Shown here: positions 35,342-46,174 of the stretch, piece by piece | Numbering within the stretch: the first letter of the stretch is position 1 | How the letters are laid out: each line of letters opens with the position of its first letter | The notes under the pieces: generated by a model | The model's database searches: none | Seen by the model: only the letters and a program-made list of their open reading frames with translations | Told to the model about the DNA's origin: nothing | Made by a program: the position numbers and the translations under genes | Assembly (NCBI RefSeq): GCF_020536995.1 | Contig: NC_068365.1 | Coordinates: 39,110,833-39,174,832, forward strand | Direction of reading: 5' to 3' | Origin: Dreissena polymorpha | Taxonomy: Eukaryota > Mollusca > Bivalvia > Myida > Dreissenidae | DNA length: 64,000 bases

Positions 35342-35949
35342 AATGTATATTTGCGTGTAGACCGTTTTCGGAAGCGTGTGAGTTTGCTTGATGGTCATCA
35401 CACCTGACAGGCTGGTTTGGTCCGGATTCCCCAACACAAGACCACACAAAAAATAGAAAAATCTTTAAGAAATAGAACGAGTTTTGTGACACCTTTGGAG
35501 TTCACACATAATGCAGCATCAGGCGCGGAAATACCTCGTAATCTTCGAGAAAAAACCCACAGTTCCTCTATTCCTTAAGAAGACCCTTGACAGATTGCCT
35601 TACTCGCATGCGCAGGCTTCCGTCACTCACAATCAGACCAAGAGAAGTATAAAGCGATTCGACGGGAATGCTACTGTTGAACGTGCTGTATGAGCTGACC
35701 AAGCATATACTTACACCCATTATTGAACGGTCTGTAGTTCCCTATTATAACTTTGAAACGCATCACCTCAATCAATATTAACACATAATGTGTTTTATTA
35801 AGACCGGCACTAGCTAGAATTGAACAGAGTTATGCAATTTACAAATTATATATTTACACGTTCATGAATCATGTGCATGATTGTCTTGCCCAGGGAAGTT
35901 ACATATAGAAAATACATAATTGACACCATCGTTGATGTGTAAGCAAAAT
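35342..35949. repeat. Fragment of array unit plus unassigned sequence
   Basis: 35350-35600 matches the Ser-to-Leu spacer of the array (AGCGTGTGAGTTTGCTTG, ACACAAGACCACAC, GCAGCATCAGGCG, CTTAAGAAGACCC) without any tRNA. The rest, to 35949, has no recognised content. Confidence 0.5.
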
Positions 35950-36392
35950 AATTAATATCCGGGTGAGCTTATGTGAGCTAATATCCGGATGAGATGTTGT
36001 CTTATTTTTTGTGAGCTAAAATCCGGGTGAGCTTATGTCCATGTCAACTTATGTCCGGGTGAGCTTTTGTCCAAGTGAGTTTATATCCGTATGAACTTGG
36101 TCAGAGTGAGCTTATATCCGGGTGAACTTATTTCCCGTTGAGCTTATATCCGAGTGAACTAAAGTTTGGGTGAGCTTATATCCGGGTGAGCTAATGTCCG
36201 GGTGAGATTATATGCGGGTGAACACATATCCGGGTCCAGTGAGCTCATGCCCGCGCGAGCTTATGTCTAGGTTATCTTATACCCGAGTGAGCGAATACCC
36301 GATCGAGCTTTCGTCAGGGTGAGCTAATGTCCGGGTGAGCTTAAGTCCGGGTGTGCTTATGTCCGAGTGAGCGAATGTCAGGGTGAGCTGTT
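35950..36392. repeat. GTGAGCTTATGTCCG minisatellite, segment A part 2
   Basis: About 27 imperfect units such as GGGTGAGCTTATATCC and GGTGAGCTAATGTCCG. Its right flank (GAGCTGTTGTC, then TTTATAATTGTATGTTTATA) is the same as the right flank of the large array that ends near 59517. Confidence 0.85.
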
Positions 36393-37037
36393 GTCTTCAA
36401 ACTCATAACTATTCGTTTAACGTGTTTTAATTAAGATGCAAGTTTTATAATTGTATGTTTATAGTTTTGTTTGTTTTTCTATCACAAATGATGTGGATAA
36501 GAATACAATTTTAACTTCTGATAGAGTCTCTGGGGTTTCATCATTATAGCTATTCATAGCTTAAGTCAATGTGAAAAACATGGGTCTATAATAAGTTTTA
36601 TGATCATTACTTTATTGCGCATGGAATTATGTTAATAGTGCCTTCAATGTCCCACTACGTCATTTCTTTAGCGGCTTGATGAATGTGCAATAAAGATATA
36701 TTCGGTCAACTTCAAACCTGTATCTCATGCTGCTCCAAATGCTTCTGCGTCTAGTGTCAACAATATTCAGCCGAGAATGCCTAGTATTACGCGATATGAT
36801 CATAGTATAGTGGAACCAAACGTGTCATCGTATGCGATTGAGATCAGCTAAATGCGCAAGTGCCAACCTCCCCCCTCTTTAGGCGTTCGTATTCCATAAG
36901 CAATATTGATAATAAAAAGGCAAAAAGAATATGAAGAAAATATACGTTTTCTATTAAAATTTAAAACGTAATAAATATTGTAATTAGCAAGGGTGCAATG
37001 TTGATTACTTTAAAAATAGTTGCTACGAAAAATAAAT

Positions 37038-37119
37038 CGTCGTGGACAGGATTTGAACCTGTGCGGGTAGAGCCCATTTGATTTCGAGTCGAACGCCTTA
37101 ACCACTCGGCAACCGCGAC
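37038..37119 (-). pseudogene. tRNA-Ser(CGA), degenerate
   Basis: 82 nt with anticodon CGA and an intact T-arm (CAGGTTCAAATCCTG), but with an acceptor mismatch (GTCGCGG / CCACGAC), an anticodon-stem mismatch (TTCGA/TCAAA) and a D-arm change (GGTTGCCGAG). Probably inactive. It is the last array unit before the retroelement block. Confidence 0.6.
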
Positions 37120-37459
37120 CGAATGTACCCGTAGGTGGCTGTTCGTTAAACCCAGTGGGCGGTACACTCAATTCTCGCCTAGTCCTTTCCTGGAAGCATG
37201 TGAGTTAGCTTGGTTGTCATCATACCATTCCGGTGGGGTTTCTTACGGGTACTCCGCCCCCCCCCCCTCCACCCATCCCAACACAAGACCACAACAGAAT
37301 TAAACATCTTTCAGCAAAATAGCTGGAAGAGGCTGATATAAAATGCTGTCCCAACTTTCGTAAACCTAGTAAGCTAATTAAATAGGAATACTGGGACTCA
37401 TTCCAGGTCCACATTTAATGCAGCCTCAGGTGAGAAGGACCTCGAAATACACACACGTA

Positions 37460-40400
37460 TTATTTAGTCATTGTTAAATCATTGAACAATTAAACACAGC
37501 TCGTGTGTATGTATTTTATTGATGTTTACAAAAGAACAAAGAAAAACGTGTTTTCCAAAAACGGTACTCTAAAGAATTCCAATCATGAGACTTGCAAATA
37601 GGTATAAAACCACTAATAGTATGACACTGTTTTATGAGGTTGCTTAGACACTACATTCCTCCCTACCTTGAATTAAAATCTTCTTAACCTACAAAGAACT
37701 ATTTTTCTTAATCAAATGTTTAAGAGATTCTTAAATGAAATGTAAAAAATATGCATCATTTCAGACTTACAAATAAACAAGACATAAACAAGTGTAAGAT
37801 AATGTGAAATGAGGTTGTTACAACTTAATGCCAGAGTAGGTTCAATTATTATCATAAAATGAAAAAAACATGATAAACAAAATGACTAATGTTGAGGCTA
37901 ATTTACAACAATTTAAAATAATGCTTCGAAGGATATGCCATTAACTAATGACTAGAATGATTAAGTTTTCAAAAATATCTATCAAAAGACTAGTATGACA
38001 ATTTCAACAATTTAGGACTAGATTACCGATACTTAGAACAATACTGAAACTACCTTAAACAAAAACACACATTCCTGTATTTTACTTCAAAACATAGTCT
38101 TTGAATTTCTGAGGCATTCCGACAGAGCGAGAAGGGTTTCTTCTAGGGGTTGAAGGGACCGCCGGGCTCTGACTAATGGTTTGCGGAAATGGCTCAGAGA
38201 TAGGTGGGGGATCACATGAAAGTGGGGGTGTTTGGATTTCATGTGATCTAGCCATTGGCTTAGGTATCGGGCGAAGACTAGACAACGGGATAGGGATTTG
38301 TGGTTCAGTTACCACATCCGTCTTACTTTGTTCCTCTTCATCGGGTAGGACTACGCCTTTCACTGGTCTGAAAAACGAAGAGTTGCGTGTTAGGAAATGA
38401 CCGTCGCGCTCGGCTGTGATCATACTACCACGCTTTTGAACTACAATATATGGTTCGGGATCATAAGGAGGGGTAAGCTTGTTCAGCTTTGGCTGTTTAA
38501 CCAACACATGACTGCCAGGTTTGAGAGGGGACATAGCTGTATGTCTCCTTTTGTCTGCATAGGCCTTCATGTTGTTTTTGCTAGCACTGTCATTCTCAGA
38601 CATACGAGCTGAAACAGGTATGGGTTGCTCGGATTTTGGGATATCAGGAAATCCAACATTCATCTTACGGCCTGTGAGAGATTCAAATGGAGAAACCTGA
38701 GTTGAGGAATGAGGTGTAGCTCTGTAGTACATCAGAAAACTATGAAGTTCAGCTTTCCAATCACGGTTGCCTGCAACAGATGCTCTGATAAACTTGTTCA
38801 AAGTACCCATGAACCTTTCAACACATCCATTGGCTTCAGGCCATAAAGGAGTTATTCGTCTGTGCTTGAAACCACAGATTTCAGCAAAATCAGCAAAGTT
38901 TTGACCCTGAAACGGGGGACCGTTATCTGTTTTGACCACAGTAGGATAACCATGGCGAGCAAAGATAGACCTAAGACGTGGGATAACAGTCTTGGCAGAA
39001 GTAGAACAGATAATCTCTACCTCTGGGAAACGAGAATATTCATCCATTGCAACGAGAAGATATTGCCCCGATGGGAAAGGTCCGGCGAAATCTAGGCTTA
39101 TTTGAGACCATGGCCCGGGGGGAAGAGGGGTTGGACAAATGGGTTCCCGTTTGTTAGGACCGGGATTTGACGCTTGACATGGAATACACGCCCTTACTGC
39201 CTCCTCCACCATTTTATCAATGCCTGGGAACCAAACCTTTTCCCTAATGAGTTGTTTTGTTTTGACAATACCCTGATGAGTGTGGTGAGCTATATCAACC
39301 ACCCTGTCATGCAAAGGTTCTGGGATGACAAGGCGATGGTCTCTGAGGATTACACCGTCATAAATAGAGTACTCATTCCTGAAACGTACAAACTCATTGA
39401 GATCTGGGTCACTCCACCATCTACCCGTCTGGATTGCAATCATTACCTTCTGTAAGATTTTGCTACCGCTTGTTGACTCACGCACTTCATCCAGAGACAT
39501 CGATTTTGGCACGGCGTGCTGGCTTACAAAAGCAACATATGCTTCAGCAGCATTATCTCTTGTGGGCTTTTCATGAGGATGCCTACTCATGAAATCAGCA
39601 GGGTTCAGCTCGTCTTTACCAGGTCTGTATTCAAGTGTGAACTGATAAGGCATCAGTCGCAGACGCCATCTCTCCATTCGAGCAGACGCAGGTTTGCAGC
39701 TATGAACAATGCCCAAAAGCGGCTTATGGTCCGTGAACACCTTGAATTCAGAAGCGAAAATATACAAATGGAAATGTTCTACCCCAAAGACAACCGCAAG
39801 CATCTCTCTATCTAGTTGATTGTATCGTTGCTCTACATCGGTCAAGGCACGACTCGCATAGCATACGACCTTTCCTTCCTGCATTAGCATGGCTGCTACA
39901 CCAACAGGGGACGCATCAACAAGAATCTCTGTGGACTTCTTTTGATCAAAGTAAACCATTACTTGAGTGCTAGAAAGAGCAGATTTGAGGCTATCAAAGG
40001 AAGACTGTGCTTCTTCAGACCACGACCAGGGTTCATTTTGTCTGGTGAGTCGCCTTAGAGGCTCTGTCATGGTGGCATGGTGAGGTATGTATCGAGAGAC
40101 GTATTGGGTCATACCAAGAAATGAGCGTACCTCACCTGGGTTCTTTGGCTCAGAATGGCCAACGATAGATTTTATCTTCTCCGGATCGGCTGACACACCC
40201 ATATTGCTGAAAACATGGCCAAAGAAACAGATTTTGGTAACAGAAAAGATACATTTATCTTTGTTGAGTTTAGCACCAGAACTGCTAAGTCTGTCCAATG
40301 TGAGTTTGAGTGCATGATCATGGTCCGCCTGGGTCTTGCCATGAACAATGATGGCATCAGAAAGATTCCTAGCCCCTGGAATACCGGCTAATAGGTCAGC

Positions 40401-42480
40401 AACAATTTTCTGAAAAATTTCAGAGGCAGCATTGACACCAAACAAAAGACGCTTGTATCGTCTCAACCCAACATGAGTTGTGAAAGTGGTAATATAACGA
40501 CTGGACTCTTCAAGCTCCAACTGATGGTAAGCATTAGAAAGATCTAACTTGCTAAAGACAGTGGAAGAGTTCAAATCAGCCATAAGGTCTTCAACAGTCG
40601 GCATGGGGTGTTTCTCTCGGGAAATCGCCTTATTGGCCTCTCGCATGTCGATACAGACACGAACACCAGCAGACCTTTTGGGAACTATAACCACAGGACT
40701 TACCCAGGGTGTAGGACCACTTACGGGCTCTATGATATCAAGGTCTTCAAGACGCTTGAGCTCATTTTCAACATCTTTGCGTACATGGAAGGGGATGCGT
40801 CTATGACGCTGTGAGACTGGAGGGACATCACAGTTGATGTGAAGCTTCACCACTACATCTTTGATCTTCCCCATCTTCCCATCGAACAGTGAGGGGTACT
40901 GATCTAAAATGGAACTAGAGGGGGAGACAGAGGAGAAAGCAAACTGAATCAAATTCAGTGACTGAGCCGCTTTCGCGCCAAGGAGACAACCGGAATGCCT
41001 CGAGTCAGTATTTGTAATAACATACATCTCAGTATTTATAGATTTACCCTTGTATGATATTTTGCCTGTAAAATAACCTTTACAGGGCAACGGTGTAGTA
41101 GAACCATATGCAAAAATCAATGGTACTGGTTGTTTCAATACAGGTTTTTTATCTAATTTCTCATAATTTGATTCATTAATAATGTTTACGCTTGCGCCTG
41201 TGTCAATCAAAAATTTAACATCAGTATTGAAAACTTTAACATGTACAGATGGAATATCACCATGAAAGTTTTTACTGGTAATATGAAACACAGATTCGTC
41301 GGACGAATTGTCACTAAAATTCGATTGATAATGTTCACCCTGTTTCACATCTATAAAGTTTGCCTGCTGAGGTTTAGACCTACACACTTTTTCATAGTGA
41401 TTGAGTTTTTTACAAAATCTGCATGTCTGTCCATGTGCAGGAAACACTTTGTGTCTGCTGTCTCGTCCACAGTTTCGGCATAGTTCACTCCTGCTATGAC
41501 CATGATTTCCACTGGAGCGTCCAGATGTGCCACGACCACGACTAGCCCCACGACCACGACAAGCGCCACGACCACGGAAAACGCCATGCCCTCGAGATCC
41601 ACCAGATTTCGTACTGCTATAAGATGTGTTGTGACTATGCGAATTGTTCATACGAGCGTGCTGAACAACGTTTACTGATCTGGTGTGCTCCATAACTGCC
41701 GCTCGTGACTCCGAAATTTCCAAAGCTCTTGCTTCTTCGATGAGTTTGTTTAGCGTATAATTGTCCCTAAGAGCTCTTCTTCTCGTCCTCGACGATGTGC
41801 AGCCCTGGATTATTTGCGATAATATTTCATTATCCTTGTTGTGAAACTCACATGTGTTTGCAAGAGTCCTAAGCCTGGTGTAGAACGAATCAATACTTTC
41901 CCCAGCTTCCTGCTTGGCCTGTCTGAATTTGTACACCTCAAAACTGAGATTACGCTTAGGTGTGAAATAGTTCTTAAGCGATTCGCAAAGTTTGTTATAC
42001 TCATCTGGAACTTTCACGGTTCCTTCGCCGCTAATTTCGTCCCTAGTGGCACCAATGCCCTTGTCTGTGTCCGAGAAGGAATCAAAAATGTCGTAGACCT
42101 CCTCCCCACAGTAATGCAGTAACATGGCTTTCTTACGTTTGTCATCTTTTATGTCCAGTGCACGTAACATATTGTCAAATTTGTCCATCCATTTCTTCCA
42201 TCGAACACCAGCAGTGTTCTCTGTTTGCCCACCGTCAGACTGTATGACGAATGTTGGGAAATTTGGTAGGTTTGTAGCCATGTTCTGTGTTCTTCTTGAA
42301 CCCCCTTTGTAGAGGAACCAAACAATCGTTTGTAGACAGTGAATAATCCTCCACCGAATATAAACACTATATTACACGTTCACACTATTCACTCCTTAAA
42401 TCACACACCTTTCACTAGAATATAAGTCTATCCACTAATCGCGAATATATGCGACTTAGAACTGTACGCGCGATTTTTCA
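37460..42480 (-). mobile_element. Ty3/Gypsy-type LTR retrotransposon, fossil copy that looks largely whole
   Basis: Minus-strand element. The central 1399-codon gag-pol frame is open from end to end, so the insertion looks young. On its 3' side a purine run (GGTAGGGAGGAA) is followed by TGTAGTGTCTAAGC, the expected layout of a polypurine tract and a 3' LTR (about 37460-37655, roughly 185-195 bp, with an AATAAA inside). A matching LTR at the other end was not recognised by eye, so the right boundary, near 42480 where it meets the LINE, is approximate. It lies between two units of the tRNA array. Confidence 0.7.
38082..42281 (-). CDS. Gag-pol polyprotein of the Gypsy-type element
   Basis: Single fused frame, domains in order: a Gag-like N-terminus (about residues 1-220, with FRQAKQEAGESIDSFYTRLR), an Arg/Gly-rich stretch (about 230-265), a CCHC knuckle (CRFCKKLNHYEKVC), a retropepsin (LIDTGASVNIIN), reverse transcriptase (VRVCIDMREANKAI to about residue 700), RNase H (ILVDASPVGVAAML), an H2C2 integrase zinc finger and an integrase core (SLDFAGPFPSG, VKTDNGPPFQG, WPEANGCVERFMG). 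A Pro-rich tail follows. It matches the K02A2.6-like Gypsy proteins common in molluscs. Many short frames on the opposite strand are shadows. Confidence 0.9.
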   Translation of the reverse strand: MATNLPNFPTFVIQSDGGQTENTAGVRWKKWMDKFDNMLRALDIKDDKRKKAMLLHYCGEEVYDIFDSFSDTDKGIGATRDEISGEGTVKVPDEYNKLCESLKNYFTPKRNLSFEVYKFRQAKQEAGESIDSFYTRLRTLANTCEFHNKDNEILSQIIQGCTSSRTRRRALRDNYTLNKLIEEARALEISESRAAVMEHTRSVNVVQHARMNNSHSHNTSYSSTKSGGSRGHGVFRGRGACRGRGASRGRGTSGRSSGNHGHSRSELCRNCGRDSRHKVFPAHGQTCRFCKKLNHYEKVCRSKPQQANFIDVKQGEHYQSNFSDNSSDESVFHITSKNFHGDIPSVHVKVFNTDVKFLIDTGASVNIINESNYEKLDKKPVLKQPVPLIFAYGSTTPLPCKGYFTGKISYKGKSINTEMYVITNTDSRHSGCLLGAKAAQSLNLIQFAFSSVSPSSSILDQYPSLFDGKMGKIKDVVVKLHINCDVPPVSQRHRRIPFHVRKDVENELKRLEDLDIIEPVSGPTPWVSPVVIVPKRSAGVRVCIDMREANKAISREKHPMPTVEDLMADLNSSTVFSKLDLSNAYHQLELEESSRYITTFTTHVGLRRYKRLLFGVNAASEIFQKIVADLLAGIPGARNLSDAIIVHGKTQADHDHALKLTLDRLSSSGAKLNKDKCIFSVTKICFFGHVFSNMGVSADPEKIKSIVGHSEPKNPGEVRSFLGMTQYVSRYIPHHATMTEPLRRLTRQNEPWSWSEEAQSSFDSLKSALSSTQVMVYFDQKKSTEILVDASPVGVAAMLMQEGKVVCYASRALTDVEQRYNQLDREMLAVVFGVEHFHLYIFASEFKVFTDHKPLLGIVHSCKPASARMERWRLRLMPYQFTLEYRPGKDELNPADFMSRHPHEKPTRDNAAEAYVAFVSQHAVPKSMSLDEVRESTSGSKILQKVMIAIQTGRWWSDPDLNEFVRFRNEYSIYDGVILRDHRLVIPEPLHDRVVDIAHHTHQGIVKTKQLIREKVWFPGIDKMVEEAVRACIPCQASNPGPNKREPICPTPLPPGPWSQISLDFAGPFPSGQYLLVAMDEYSRFPEVEIICSTSAKTVIPRLRSIFARHGYPTVVKTDNGPPFQGQNFADFAEICGFKHRRITPLWPEANGCVERFMGTLNKFIRASVAGNRDWKAELHSFLMYYRATPHSSTQVSPFESLTGRKMNVGFPDIPKSEQPIPVSARMSENDSASKNNMKAYADKRRHTAMSPLKPGSHVLVKQPKLNKLTPPYDPEPYIVVQKRGSMITAERDGHFLTRNSSFFRPVKGVVLPDEEEQSKTDVVTEPQIPIPLSSLRPIPKPMARSHEIQTPPLSCDPPPISEPFPQTISQSPAVPSTPRRNPSRSVGMPQKFKDYVLK

Positions 42481-42788
42481 TTAGTTGTTAAAATATTAAA
42501 TGAGATAAAAATAAAAATAAATCATTAAATGAATTTACGGAGGGCCGGAGAGTGCTTCTGTACATACATTAGAATTGTATTGCCTTGAATAAAAATACCC
42601 AATAAACACTATTGCCAGTTTAATTAAGAATTATGCCCTTCTTTAGTTTGTTTTTTGTGTGTGTTTAGTACGGGGTGGTCGCTGGCTTGCATTGGTCACC
42701 AAGAGCAACTGACGTGTCCTGTCCAGACCGTACAACAACCGTCCACAATGCTTCTCAAACTCGTGAAATTCTGAAGACAAATGGGTTT

Positions 42789-45700
42789 TCAGGAAAGTCT
42801 TAAAGTTGGCCAACTGTTGATGAGTATGTAGAGCTGTTCGTCTACGGGTAAAGTATTAAATGAAGTCTCTGTTATCGCCCCCCACTGTCGTTCTATGTCT
42901 ACCATAATTGACTGTCTAACACTATGTAGGGCACTACACTTGAGCACAAAATGTTCTGCGGTTTCGTTCTCTTCACCACACATCTGACATGTTGGGTTTA
43001 TGTCATACTGGTTAAAGTTCTTACGTTTTGTTTGGAGCATGTAAGTCCCTGTGAGTAACCGTACCTTTGTTTTTAACCGTTCTGACTCTCTGGCCGTATA
43101 TTCCAATGAGAGCAAAGGGAGAATCTTACCAGGCACATACTTATCTTGTCTCAGGAAAAACAATGTAGAATATAAGGGTGTTAAACTGTCTATTTGATCA
43201 CTCCAGTAGCTATGAACCGCCTTGAGTACACGTGTCTTCCATTTTCCCTTCTTGGGTGTGTTGTCAGCTAAGTCAGCAACAGTCCCCAACTCGTACTTCC
43301 ACATTATATGCTGAACTTGTATGAACCAGGATGAGCTGTCAACTGATTTAAAGCTAATCTGACGTTCAAGAAGCGCCCACTCAATACTGTTTCTATCTTG
43401 CGAGCATATAGTATGTAAGAAGGTCAGTGCCTGTATGTGAATTTGTGCTTCGATCGGTAAAAGTCCGGATAGAAGATATACTGCCGCATTGGCTGTGTTG
43501 TCTGGTAGTCTAAGAATTTCTTTAACAAACTTTCTTTGGAATGCTTCGAGACAGTTTATAATGCGTTCAGGAGGTAATAACAGTTCCAATCCATATAAAA
43601 GCACGGGAAGAACATAAGATTTGTAAAGATGAATAATGGACAGTACATTTAGTCCCGCTTGCTCTTTGTAACCACTACCGAATATACTATATGCTTTCCT
43701 TCTTGCTTTTTTTAAATTTTCATCCACATTAGCTTTTTGGTTGTTCAGCATAGAGTCAGTTCGTATAATACCGAGATGTATAGCTCTTTGCACAGATGGA
43801 ATTTCGTCATTGTTCATGAAGAGGGGAGTAGACACGCCCTTTTTACGTTGGTGACTAACATGGATATGCACGCTCTTGGTAGGCTGTAACAGGTATCGCT
43901 CCATATTGGCGAATTCTGCTGAAATGTTTAACAGTTCCTGCGCTTCATTGGCCGTTTCGGCACATAAGCATATATCGTCCGCACAAGCACTGGCCGAACA
44001 GTTGACGTCACCAATAGTGGATCCCACCCTGGCTTCTTGTAGGCGATCAAGCAGCGGGTTAACGTAGACCTTGTATAGGTCGGTGCTCAGTACTCCACCC
44101 TGCCTAACGCCCTGCTGAACACTGAACTCAGCCGAGACACGCCCCTTCCACTTAACTGCACTAGTGGAGTCCCTATGGAAGCTATCGATTAGGGACCAAT
44201 GTTTGTCGTATACTCCAATGTGACCCAGTCGTCGCATAAGGTGTTTGTGGTCTACTACATCAAACGCAGATCTCGCGTCCAGAAAGATCAAGTGCATTTC
44301 GGATCTATTGTCATGACATTCACGATACAGTTCTTCTACTATAAAAGCTGAATTTAGTGGTGAAGAGTTCTTAGTAAAGCTCCGTTGGAATATATTCTGG
44401 CTGCTCTTTATGTTTGGTGCTATCCTATCGCGCAGTATTGCTTCAATGACCTTGCCAATCACCGGTAGAATTGTTATGCCTCTATAGTTCCCTGAAACAT
44501 TGGGTTCACCTTTGTTTTTGAAAATGGGAGTCACCACACCTCTCTTCAAAGCCGCAGGAAACAGTCCACTAGCAAATACATGGGATACAACCTTTAAAAG
44601 ATACTCAAAGGTGCTGTCTTCACAGTTCAATAAATGTTCGACTGACATGTTGTAAACATCAGGCGCTTTACCAGTATTCAGACTTTTAACTGCTTTTTCA
44701 AGTTCAATTTTAGTTACAGGTTGGACGTATTGATTGCGGTTCATATTCACAGTCAGTTCGTATTCAATATTGACGATTTCATCATATACATTGTCGAAAA
44801 GTTCATTGGCAGCCTGTTGCCCAAGAGCTTCAAAATGATCATGAAAACCACATAAAATTTTATCTTCTTGGTACCGTTGGTTACCTACGTATAAATCAGT
44901 AATAAACCTGCCCTGCTTGTTACGTTGGCTATTCACTAGCTTATGAAATGTTCTAGAGTCATATTTCCTGCTTTCAATTATCTTCTGTTTTAGTTCATAG
45001 TCTTTTTTCGCAATTGCCTGCCTAACACTGGATCGTAGTGCCCTCTTAGCCAAGTTCTTTTCAGTTAATAAACTACTCTCTCCACGCGGTCTACCCGCCC
45101 GCTTCCAAGCTTTGTATGCATTTTTCATGTTCATGACATTGTCTCTAATTTCTGGGTTCCACACCTTTAACTTAGGTTTAGAATTAAACGGTTTCCTTCT
45201 ACTGGCAAGATTTGACGCAGATTCACTCATAAGCTCACAGAAATCTTTAACAACCTCCTCGACATTATCATCATCAATTTCAGTTTCTAGGGTTGCGAGA
45301 CCGTCCTTGACCCTAATGGAATATACGTGTTTATCAATAGTTCTCCAGTTCACCCTAGTGCTTATTACGCTCTCTTCTGGCTTTATATTTAAAGTAAAAT
45401 TACACAAAAGTTCAACCTTTATAGGATAGTGATCCGATGTATTTGTCCGCAGGTCATTAAGTACGACCTTTCTTGAAGTGATTAGCACTGATGGCACGTT
45501 GTACAGAAAAAAGTCTATCTCGGTGCACTCATTGCCTCGAGGGTCAAGGTATGTTTCCCCGGAATTCTCAAATTTAAGATCAAAGTCATTTACCAGTTCT
45601 TTCAAGTAATTAAGTCTTCTAGATCCATGAGCCCCTCCAAGATTTTCGTTAAAGTCGCCGCCCAAAAGGATATAATTGTCAGTGTTATATTTTAAAATGA

Positions 45701-46085
45701 TTTCCCTTATCTGGTCCACACAATCGCAAAACTCGGTCACATTACCGCTCAACCCTCGACAGGGCATGTATACGGACACTATGACTAATCCCTTATTGTC
45801 CTTGAAGTTAGAAAGTTGCAGGCATTGAATTCTGTTTCCTCCGTCGTCAAGCACGGTCACTTTTGGATCAAGTTCTTTCTTCCATAAAACACCTACCCCG
45901 CCAAAACCTCGCGGAAGCTGTGTAGGCAATAATGGGTCATTGTAATCTGTACCTTTTCCAACAGAGTTTATGTTTTCGTGAACTTCACTTAAGAGATCAG
46001 TTTGAGACTGAAATAGCCAATGTTCTTGCACAAGTATAATATCGTTACACTTAAAAATGTCCGCTATGGCGAGTGTACTAGTCAC
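42789..46085 (-). CDS. LINE ORF2: endonuclease and reverse transcriptase
   Basis: 1098 codons from the first in-frame ATG, but the frame stays open upstream (GIASFNCKNIVTSTLAIAD...), overlapping the end of ORF1 at 46175, so the true start is probably further 5'. The N-terminal APE-type endonuclease shows LVQEHWLF, GGDFNENLGG and the closing TSDHYPI. The reverse transcriptase runs through LNTGKAPD, NYRGITILPVIGKVIEAILR, FLDARSAFDVVDHKHLM, QQGVRQGGVLS and ACADDICLC; the usual YADD is CADD here, the two aspartates being kept. The C-terminus carries a CCHC finger CQMCGEENETAEHFVLKC. No RNase H is seen. The frame is uninterrupted, so the copy may be young. Confidence 0.85.
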   Translation of the reverse strand: MTSTLAIADIFKCNDIILVQEHWLFQSQTDLLSEVHENINSVGKGTDYNDPLLPTQLPRGFGGVGVLWKKELDPKVTVLDDGGNRIQCLQLSNFKDNKGLVIVSVYMPCRGLSGNVTEFCDCVDQIREIILKYNTDNYILLGGDFNENLGGAHGSRRLNYLKELVNDFDLKFENSGETYLDPRGNECTEIDFFLYNVPSVLITSRKVVLNDLRTNTSDHYPIKVELLCNFTLNIKPEESVISTRVNWRTIDKHVYSIRVKDGLATLETEIDDDNVEEVVKDFCELMSESASNLASRRKPFNSKPKLKVWNPEIRDNVMNMKNAYKAWKRAGRPRGESSLLTEKNLAKRALRSSVRQAIAKKDYELKQKIIESRKYDSRTFHKLVNSQRNKQGRFITDLYVGNQRYQEDKILCGFHDHFEALGQQAANELFDNVYDEIVNIEYELTVNMNRNQYVQPVTKIELEKAVKSLNTGKAPDVYNMSVEHLLNCEDSTFEYLLKVVSHVFASGLFPAALKRGVVTPIFKNKGEPNVSGNYRGITILPVIGKVIEAILRDRIAPNIKSSQNIFQRSFTKNSSPLNSAFIVEELYRECHDNRSEMHLIFLDARSAFDVVDHKHLMRRLGHIGVYDKHWSLIDSFHRDSTSAVKWKGRVSAEFSVQQGVRQGGVLSTDLYKVYVNPLLDRLQEARVGSTIGDVNCSASACADDICLCAETANEAQELLNISAEFANMERYLLQPTKSVHIHVSHQRKKGVSTPLFMNNDEIPSVQRAIHLGIIRTDSMLNNQKANVDENLKKARRKAYSIFGSGYKEQAGLNVLSIIHLYKSYVLPVLLYGLELLLPPERIINCLEAFQRKFVKEILRLPDNTANAAVYLLSGLLPIEAQIHIQALTFLHTICSQDRNSIEWALLERQISFKSVDSSSWFIQVQHIMWKYELGTVADLADNTPKKGKWKTRVLKAVHSYWSDQIDSLTPLYSTLFFLRQDKYVPGKILPLLSLEYTARESERLKTKVRLLTGTYMLQTKRKNFNQYDINPTCQMCGEENETAEHFVLKCSALHSVRQSIMVDIERQWGAITETSFNTLPVDEQLYILINSWPTLRLS

Positions 46086-46174
46086 AATGTTCTTACAATT
46101 AAAAGAAGCTATCCCTAACGTTTTTGGAGACTCGCTACTAGGTTCAAAACTAACACTCGATTCCGACCGTTGCG

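Noticed and set aside
38176-42312. Many plus-strand open frames across the Gypsy element
   Set aside because: Shadows of the minus-strand gag-pol frame.
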